Assembly: GCA_027605045.1 (NCBI GenBank)
Contig: JAQFWX010000104.1
Coordinates: forward strand, 55,089 to 119,088
Direction: 5' to 3'
Length of the DNA stretch: 64,000 nt
DNA from: Phallus indusiatus
Taxonomy: Eukaryota > Basidiomycota > Agaricomycetes > Phallales > Phallaceae
Part shown: positions 57,401 through 64,000 of the stretch, piece after piece
How the letters are laid out: every line of letters begins with the position of its first letter
Numbering within the stretch: position 1 is the stretch's first letter
Made by a program: the position numbers and the translations under genes
The notes under the pieces: generated by a model
What the model was told of the DNA's origin: nothing
Databases searched by the model: none
What the model saw: the letters and a program-made list of their open reading frames with translations, nothing else

Positions 57401-58630
57401 GTGCCGTGGTGGAGGTATTACCACCACCCCCTGAAGCTTTGACCGTCCCACTCAATAACCTTGATGACAAAATTGAACTTGAGACACGCTTCCTGAGTTC
57501 CCCCTTTTCGGCTACTATGGGGGTAGACTTCTCAGAAGAATCCTTGGTGCGCGAGGAACCGTTTCGCAGGGTTGGAGCGGGTGGTTCTACGAAACTGAGC
57601 TTGCGAATACGAGCGGGAGGGAATAATCCGCCTAGCGATAAAAGGGGAGAACGACTTTTAGAGGAGGACGGTGGTGAAGGGACGTGATCGGAAGAACCTT
57701 GCTTGTTGGCGTTTTCGGCAATATGCTGAAGGAGAGTAGGGGATGACATTGACGCTTTTGATAAGGACGGTGCCACGAAGGCTGACCAGCCACCAACATT
57801 CTCATTCTCGATTCCATTATCATTATCATGATCAGCATATGACTGTGGTTGGTCATGTCGCGGCATAGAGGGGCCAGAGAACCGCTGCATTCCTTCTGTG
57901 GAACTGGGCGCTAGCAAGTGACAAACAAAAAGTAAGTATACGTGCGTGTGGAGGAGAAAATCCAGGAGATAGGGGTAGGTGGCATCGGGTCAAAAAATAA
58001 AATAAAAAATCAAACAAACAAACACATACCGGTTGAATTACTGTTGGACGGGTGGTGAGAATCCGAAGCACGTGTCTTAACGCGAGTGCTGTGTTTACGA
58101 AGTACGCGAGGACGAGGTGGGCTAGCGGGGGGCGGCGGGGAAATGTCGTTGGGTGGTTTGATAGTTAAGGAGTGTGGATTGACATTATAGTCCGCAGATG
58201 TGCGATTGACGGGTGTTGAGGTGCCAGAGGATGTACCAGAGGGGATATCAATGCTACCATTGCTGTTGTTGTTATTCTCAGACGCGGGGGATCGACGAAA
58301 AATGGAAGGTCGATGGAAATGGCTGTTGAATGCAGACGGGGGAGGAGCCTGTGGCCGATGGGTATGTGATTTCTCTATTTCGTTTCTAGTATTATTGTTA
58401 TTATTATTATTGTCGCCGGAGTCGTTTGATTCCTTTTCTCGGCTCTTTTTCGTAATGGTGACGTTGCGGATAGTCTCTTGCAAAGACGAGCGAAAGATAC
58501 GCTTGAGAGTCTTCGGCTGCTGCTGCTGTTGCGAAGTTTGTTTCCCAGCACCCGGCGACGAACGAGAATCTACTTGCTCTTGAACAAAATGAGTTGAGAG
58601 ATTACGAACGGGATTAAGAATCGCAGCCAT
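51487..58630 (-). CDS. Large Cdc7/SepH-type septation kinase with calponin-homology and C1 domains
   Basis: Relatives (fission-yeast Cdc7, budding-yeast Cdc15, Aspergillus SepH) act in the septation/mitotic-exit network. Ten exons (58630-58030, 57910-55537, 55473-53721, 53580-53351, 53287-53167, 53084-52946, 52881-52756, 52681-52515, 52444-52243 and 52172-51487) with matching phases give 2132 residues. Residues 1-950 are low-complexity, Ser/Pro-rich and disordered. A calponin-homology domain at about 952-1064 is split by intron 2 ([11 protein letters not shown] | [10 protein letters not shown]). The kinase domain is about 1577-1837: GRGQFGTVY (Gly loop), AVKRI (Lys), [10 protein letters not shown] (catalytic loop, HCD for HRD as usual in this subfamily), DFGVS and GTPNWMAPEV. 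A C1-type zinc finger follows at about 1905-1950 (CRIC...CKEC...HARC). The sequence just before the kinase (GKPATHYQLGNCIG) reads continuously across the splice, supporting one gene. Confidence 0.82.
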
Positions 58631-59169
58631 TTGTTTTGAAAAATAATAACGAAATCGCGAGAGAGAATAGAATACCCAGGAGGAGGAGCTTTGTTTAATT
58701 AAACCGAGGTTGTTTGGGAAGCGATCCTCAAAGAGTCCATGAACAACAACAGTTATGGCGCATGAAAGATTTCGGGGATTCGCTAGTTGGGCGAGTGTGG
58801 CGTTGTCAAGGAAAAAAGAAAAGAAAAAGAAAGAAAAAAACCTTTGACCGCCCCTCCGACCCGAAGGTCACTATTTCGAGGTTGACGGTGACAAAACACG
58901 GGGCCGGGCATTTGCGGTAATTTGTTCCCACGGTCTAATGTGCCTTGTGTTCAGACTTTGATCGAAGCTTGCTTCTCTGCGCCCGGGTGTCTTTGGTACA
59001 TGCACACAGCATTGATTGATTATAATTTAGAGACTAGTTCATATGGATTGTATGTATATTGAAATGAGACATTTTGCTAGAACATTCTGTTCATCGCACC
59101 CCAGCTGACTACATACGTAAAACACACGGCTACTAGTAGGCCTGGGATGCCAATAAACAGCATTAATCC
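58631..59169. other. Intergenic, kinase promoter region
   Basis: About 540 bases upstream of the kinase ATG. It contains a purine-rich stretch (AAGAAAAGAAAAAGAAAG near 58807) but no TATA box or coding frame that I can support. Confidence 0.45.
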
Positions 59170-59930
59170 TCAAAGGGTCGTCAGGGTCCGTAGGAAGAGT
59201 CTCAAAGCCGAGAGAACGGCTGCCGTCTCCGGATTCACAGTATTCTGATCATGACGCAGATATGACGCATGTTTATCATTTGCCCATCTGAAAAACGACT
59301 TGTGTTAGGAGAACGATCGCTTCGCAAGCAATGCAGCTAAATTGTCGCTCCACACTCTGCCATATTGCATTGCAATAGTTGGATCAACAAAAGGCTCGAC
59401 GGTATATGCGAAACATTGCAAAACGCAGCGCCCGTCACGGTCGGTGGAAAAATCAGGCTACTACCCTCTGGAAGTGTTATCAGTGATATCAGCCACCGGA
59501 GGAAGCAGTCTGATTTTTTAAATAGTTGGATAACACTCACCAATCACCAATGTGAAAAGGAGAGACAGGCATATCCTGTGTATGTAGGACGCGGGAATTC
59601 TGGCTTGAAAGGTATCTGAAAGTATGCACCGTGAGGAACATTCCCGCGAGACTTCACCTTCTCTCCTCCCAGCTCGCCCATACAGCCAATTTAAATCGGT
59701 TTCGGTCTTCTTACGACAAGGGACACACGTGCATAAAGCCGAAGCCATTGACTTCTGAAAGCAGTTAGAGCCTGTGACCAACGATCCCACGTTTTGGCTC
59801 AGACTCAGAACAATCGGTAGGAATTTTGACTTCTTCACCGACTGCCATTGCCACCTTCGTAAAGGTAAAACTAGATCCGGAAAGAAGCCCAACCGACCTC
59901 CCTCAACTAGCGCACTGACCACTTGTCAAA
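59170..59930 (-). CDS. Possible spliced gene of unknown function, structure incomplete
   Basis: Several minus-strand blocks look coding and are linked by plausible introns. A last exon ends at the stop 59170-59172 and joins, through an intron with a CTAAC branch site (about 59280-59355), to an upstream block: ...DPTIAMQYGR-V | WANDKHASYLRHDQ. Further upstream are DGRCVLQCFAYTVEPF (about 59450), a hydrophobic stretch ICLSLLFTLVIG (about 59540-59575), and NWLYGRAGR (about 59660), preceded by a CTAAC...CAG acceptor near 59760. The join between the hydrophobic block and the Cys block could not be made cleanly. No family is recognised. It may be a real gene with a lineage-specific product or an early pseudogene. 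Confidence 0.4.
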
Positions 59931-62900
59931 CAGATATCAAAGGGGGGCAGGTATCGGTATCAGTTCATATTTACCTTCTATGTGAAGGCGCGAGAAATCT
60001 CAGAAGTTGGGCACCATTCCTAACATTCCTAACTCGTTTTGGTTTCTAGTCTGAGTGACCCTGCCCATGTCTCGCTATCCTTGCAATGCAACTTCAAGAC
60101 ATAACCCTCTTTGTTGAGCCCGCAACTCCAATCGGCCCTACGTCCAATCATATCAACAATCCCTTTCATCAGCACCATGATACGTCAAAGTTGATAATGA
60201 CATTAGCACACCAGTTAGCACCTTCGTTTCGTATCGCACTGCAGAAAGATAGCGTCAAATGCCTCGTTGCTTGTGATTTCAAAAGATTGCTAAGAATCAT
60301 CCTTTGATTGGTTCACAGTTCCTCCGGCTACTTACTAAACAGCTGAATCATTCCCATGTAATTCGCCAGTCAAAAAAGATGCATCATAATCCATACGTAT
60401 GCGACCAAAAAGAACATCATGCTGAATTGGGCATGGACGTCTCGCCTATCGGAATGCAAAAAGCCGGACAGTGGTGAGTAACATGCTCAGATGTATGTAA
60501 ATATTTATGGTGGTTTTGATCCCGGTGGGCCAAGAAAGAAGGAGGATTAAAGGATACTCGGGACCGGAATCTAATCCCCACAGAAATGATAAGCAAATGA
60601 TCTGTCAATTATAGAGGTCTAGGATCTAACCCGATTTGTGGAGTTTCATACATTGACCTTTAGGAGTTTCATTCTACCATATTCGAGAAGGGCATATTAT
60701 ATAGAGTTTTTTTCCACCTATTGATTTAAAACTGGGGATTAAACTTTTGTACTGCGCAGATTAAATCCGTGTCCTCTTACAATGTATTTATAAACAGACC
60801 TAGCGAGTTAGAAAGGCAGGTTTACGAACCTGGAATATCCGAGATCTGAAGTGAGTGGTCGATTCGTTTCTCAACACTCTCCGAATCTCATAAAACCACG
60901 TTTCCCCTAAATTACATGGTTCATAAAGTCAAACTTGGAAATAACTCACACAGCCCAGCACAACTTGAATGCGCAGCGAGATCGACCCTGCCCACTATAA
61001 CAGCCACGGCTACACCGTGAACGTAATGAAACTCGATATTTTATGAGAAAGATTCTCAAATCCACGCAAATCAAGATCTAAATTATCGCCGTACTGCGCC
61101 ACGAGAAATCTAGTCAATATATCGGTGGGATTGGTGCAATATCATATTCCTAAAGCAGAGGATTCTAGATTACTAACTTCTCTCATAATGCGCAGAAGAT
61201 CTTACCGTTCGAAAGTAACGCTGATGAAGGAGATGGTACCGCATCTCTGTAGTAATCCGCATCATTTGATGTAATTTTTTTCAGGACTTCAAAAATCCGT
61301 GTCTCCTTCGACTTTTGTGGTGCCGAAAGGTCAGAATTTGGCTTCGGCCTTTAACAGGACCATCAGGGATAGAACAGCCTAACATTAGTTGGAGAGTGGG
61401 GTCACGCGGTCACGCAATGTGACATCCGCGCTACTGGCCTGTGCTCACTGCTCAGGACATTCAAATATTCACTGATCAGTGCTGAACCCAACCGGAGTCT
61501 TAAGGTTCTTTTTGCATCTTGCTTTTTTCACGCGCATCAACATCAGATCGTTCTCGATTAAAGTCAGAAGACATTCTCTGATTATTCCAGTCGGCCCTTT
61601 TGCCTCGAACCAGCCGGAGTGCGCATGCTTTTCAAGGTAAAGCAACACACCTGGTTCTCCACTATAACGTTTATGGCAACGATTTACTTATTTCAGTACG
61701 ATCTGTCCCGTCATTTCAGAAAAAAAAAGTCCTGACTCATTTCACTCAAATTTCGCTGTAATTTCGCCCAAACTGTGTTCCGTTCTCTTTTCTCGGGCCT
61801 GTCAGACAGCCTTTTTTTCCGTCACGGTGACTGGCTCTTAAATTAAAATTCTTGTTTTTTTTTCTTTCCCACTGAAACGCCCGTAATACAGCATGGGCTG
61901 GAAGAAAGGAAGCTTGGATTTCTCCTTGATATACATAAGTATCAAGGCTAGGGTCTAACACTTCGTTACTTTTCACATCGTCTACCCCGTTGCTAATATG
62001 TTATGTTCCTAAACTCTCCGAAAGGGGATGGTTCATAGAAACGAAGGAACAGCTCAGCCTAAAATGAACTCATCTAATTAACTAACTAACTTGCTAAATG
62101 AAACAGGAAAAGCGAATTTGACGCGTATTCGGCCCCCCTTCTTCATGCACTCAAATCAAAAAAAAAAAAACATAAAAACAATATAGCAAAACACGCACAC
62201 TTTTCGAATCCCCGTTCGGGAATTTATTTGGTCCGAAATTTAAAAGCGCTCTCTCCTTTTGATTAATGCAGCCGCCTATAGCTACAATCACACCGCTGAT
62301 TTGTTTTTTCCTTTTTGGGTGGTACGTTTGTATATTTAGTATCCGCGTGACTTTTTTATATGTACTTACGAAGTGCAAACGGTTTAATACAGCGTATCAG
62401 AAAAACCCTAATTAGCGGTACGCAACTATATCCACGAACTTTAATTTTGCAACACGTATCAAAACCAATACACACCTTTCCGTCCTTGTCCGCTCTTCGG
62501 TCCTTAATGGTGCTCATCATTACATCGAGGCACACTGACCTGACTCATTCATCCGTCTACAACCTCCGTTCCCTGCCTTTTGTCGCGTTCCTTGTTATTG
62601 ATCATAACGAATGATCTAGCATGTATATGCCTGTCTGTATTTCTCATCTCGTGCAAACCGTGCAGATCTACTAGTTGCGCAACCAATAATCAACGACCAA
62701 CAATTCAACATCCAGCTTTACTCAGGATGACACGACACATTCCATAATCCATATCCCTCTCATGAACATCCATCCATCCACAAATCATTATTTGGACATA
62801 TGCATTGGAAATTATGCAAATCGCGTTTTTGCTTTCTCGACCGGGAATACGTGCCGGGCTGTTAATATACAGCAAAAAAAGTTTCAGTATCTGCACGTGC

Positions 62901-64000
62901 ATCATGATGCGACCAATGGAGTCCAGAAGGGTATCGATAAAGAATTTTGAATCACATGGCTGCTCTATTCAGTTGAGTCGTAATCCTGTTTCAAAGAAGG
63001 AAGAGGAGAGAGTGCCCAAGTGCTTCTATCTTGTGCTTGCTCGGCTTGAGAATCACTCAGGTGATCGTCCAAGGAACATTTTTAGACGCGTATAGGTGTT
63101 GGTCATAAATAGCAACTTGACTCGGATAGGTATGCAATGCAATGCCAGTACAAAAGAGCCGGTTACGCCACACATATCAAAATTGATTAATCGTATGTAT
63201 GCATCTTAAACATATTTTAATAATGCGGTGCAGTGGATGCTGATCCTATAATTTTCCTTTCCCCAAGTGCTGGTTTTTTCTCGCTTGCAAAATATATGCG
63301 CCCGACGCGCGCTACTAACGCTATGACCTCTTCTTCTCCCTGATCGCCCTCTCTTCCGTCTTTCGACGTCTTCGATCTTGGTGTTCTTTTACTTCTCCAT
63401 GATGTCACGACACCAGCGCCCTAAGTCTTGGTATCGGGGTACCTTATGCACTTTTGTATTGCCCTCACCAGTCATAATATTAAATATTGCACAATTTTTG
63501 AATACATCGAAGTCCGAATCGCAATGACAATACAATTCGCGCGTTTTTATTATATTTCTTTTGAATATAATAATTAGTGTGTTTGCCAACTTTATTAGAG
63601 ATACATTTACGAAATTCTTCTTACTTGCTTCAAGCAAGCCTGAGCTATATTTATGGAGGTATCATCAAAGGAAACGTTTATTTCGAGCTCGCCTAGTCGG
63701 TCCGTGTACGGGTCCACAAAAAGAAAAAAAGAAAGGAAAAGAACTTCTCAACTGGCCATGCGCGCGTGTATAATACGCGCACAAGTCCACGCGGCGTGGT
63801 ACATCGAAGTTCTGAGATGAAAAAGGATCCCAAAAACGCAGTGCACCTACGCATCCGTATTCGTATGTGTGGACATACATGGTACATCCGTATATCCGTA
63901 TTATATATTTCTCACATTACATCCACATCCAATCCACAAAAGGTCTTCCCTCCGCCGTCCCTTTGTATATGTCACCGTCCTCCGCTGTCCCTCACTGGCA
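59931..64000. other. Gene-poor right end of the window
   Basis: About 4 kb in which no frame has a recognisable domain, convincing splice chain or signal. Composition is AT-rich with A and T runs (e.g. near 62156). No tRNA, rRNA, tandem array or transposon end was recognised. A frame at 63217-63408 (minus) is Lys/Arg/Glu-rich at its start but has no support beyond being open. Confidence 0.45.

Noticed and set aside
55855..57687. Long open frames on the plus strand opposite the kinase gene (230 and 293 codons)
   Set aside because: They are the antisense of low-complexity Ser/Pro/Gly-rich exon 2. Their Asp/Glu/Gly/Val-rich composition is what that antisense would give, and they have no domain or splice chain.
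1..64000. CRISPR array, bacterial operon, integrated virus, or defence or secondary-metabolite cluster
   Set aside because: No regularly spaced repeats, no polyketide, peptide or terpene synthase, no reverse transcriptase or viral replication motifs. The window reads as ordinary fungal nuclear DNA with duplicated accessory genes.

Overview
The window looks like nuclear DNA of a mushroom-forming basidiomycete (Agaricomycetes). Genes are split by many short introns (about 45-140 bases) with GT..AG borders and CTAAC/CTNAT-like branch sites. The families fit as well: polyporopepsin-type aspartic proteases, F-box/LRR-like proteins, an Urbs1/SREA iron regulator and a Cdc7/SepH-type kinase. I rebuilt all exon joins by hand from splice sites and reading phase; no similarity search was possible.

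Layout. 1-4003: a forkhead transcription factor (minus strand, running off the left edge), divergent from an unrecognised coiled-coil gene. 4615-6736: a doubtful small gene and an aspartic protease. 7346-8643: RanGAP1 (Rna1). 10631-13460: an F-box-like gene and a decayed trypsin-like fragment. 14090-23405: a tandem array of three aspartic protease units with shared promoters. The first copy has lost a splice donor and its DTG motif, the second has an altered second catalytic motif, and the third looks intact. The third promoter carries two insertions that the sister promoters lack: a 446-bp hAT-like MITE and a 183-bp LTR-like piece. An inverted promoter fragment lies next to them.

25180-26886 is an F-box gene. 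28196-33668 is a segmental duplication: two near-identical NmrA/isoflavone-reductase-like genes, a stranded 3' end of an F-box gene, and the intact F-box gene. A further F-box pseudogene follows at about 33950-35720. 38912-42051 is an iron-responsive GATA repressor of the Urbs1/SREA type with a tight cluster of GATA motifs upstream. 45759-47616 is a second kind of aspartic protease with a hydrophobic C-terminal tail. 48279-50004 is a family-16 methyltransferase. 50456-51008 is a small four-exon gene. 51487-58630 is a large kinase predicted to combine a calponin-homology domain, a Cdc7/SepH kinase domain and a C1 zinc finger. The last 5 kb is mostly empty apart from one uncertain spliced gene.

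Conserved housekeeping and regulatory genes (RanGAP, the GATA repressor, the septation kinase, the methyltransferase) thus alternate with fast-duplicating accessory blocks (secreted proteases, F-box genes, reductases). The accessory blocks hold nearly all the duplications, pseudogenes and insertions. I found no CRISPR array, rRNA, confident tRNA or gene cluster resembling a defence or secondary-metabolite system.
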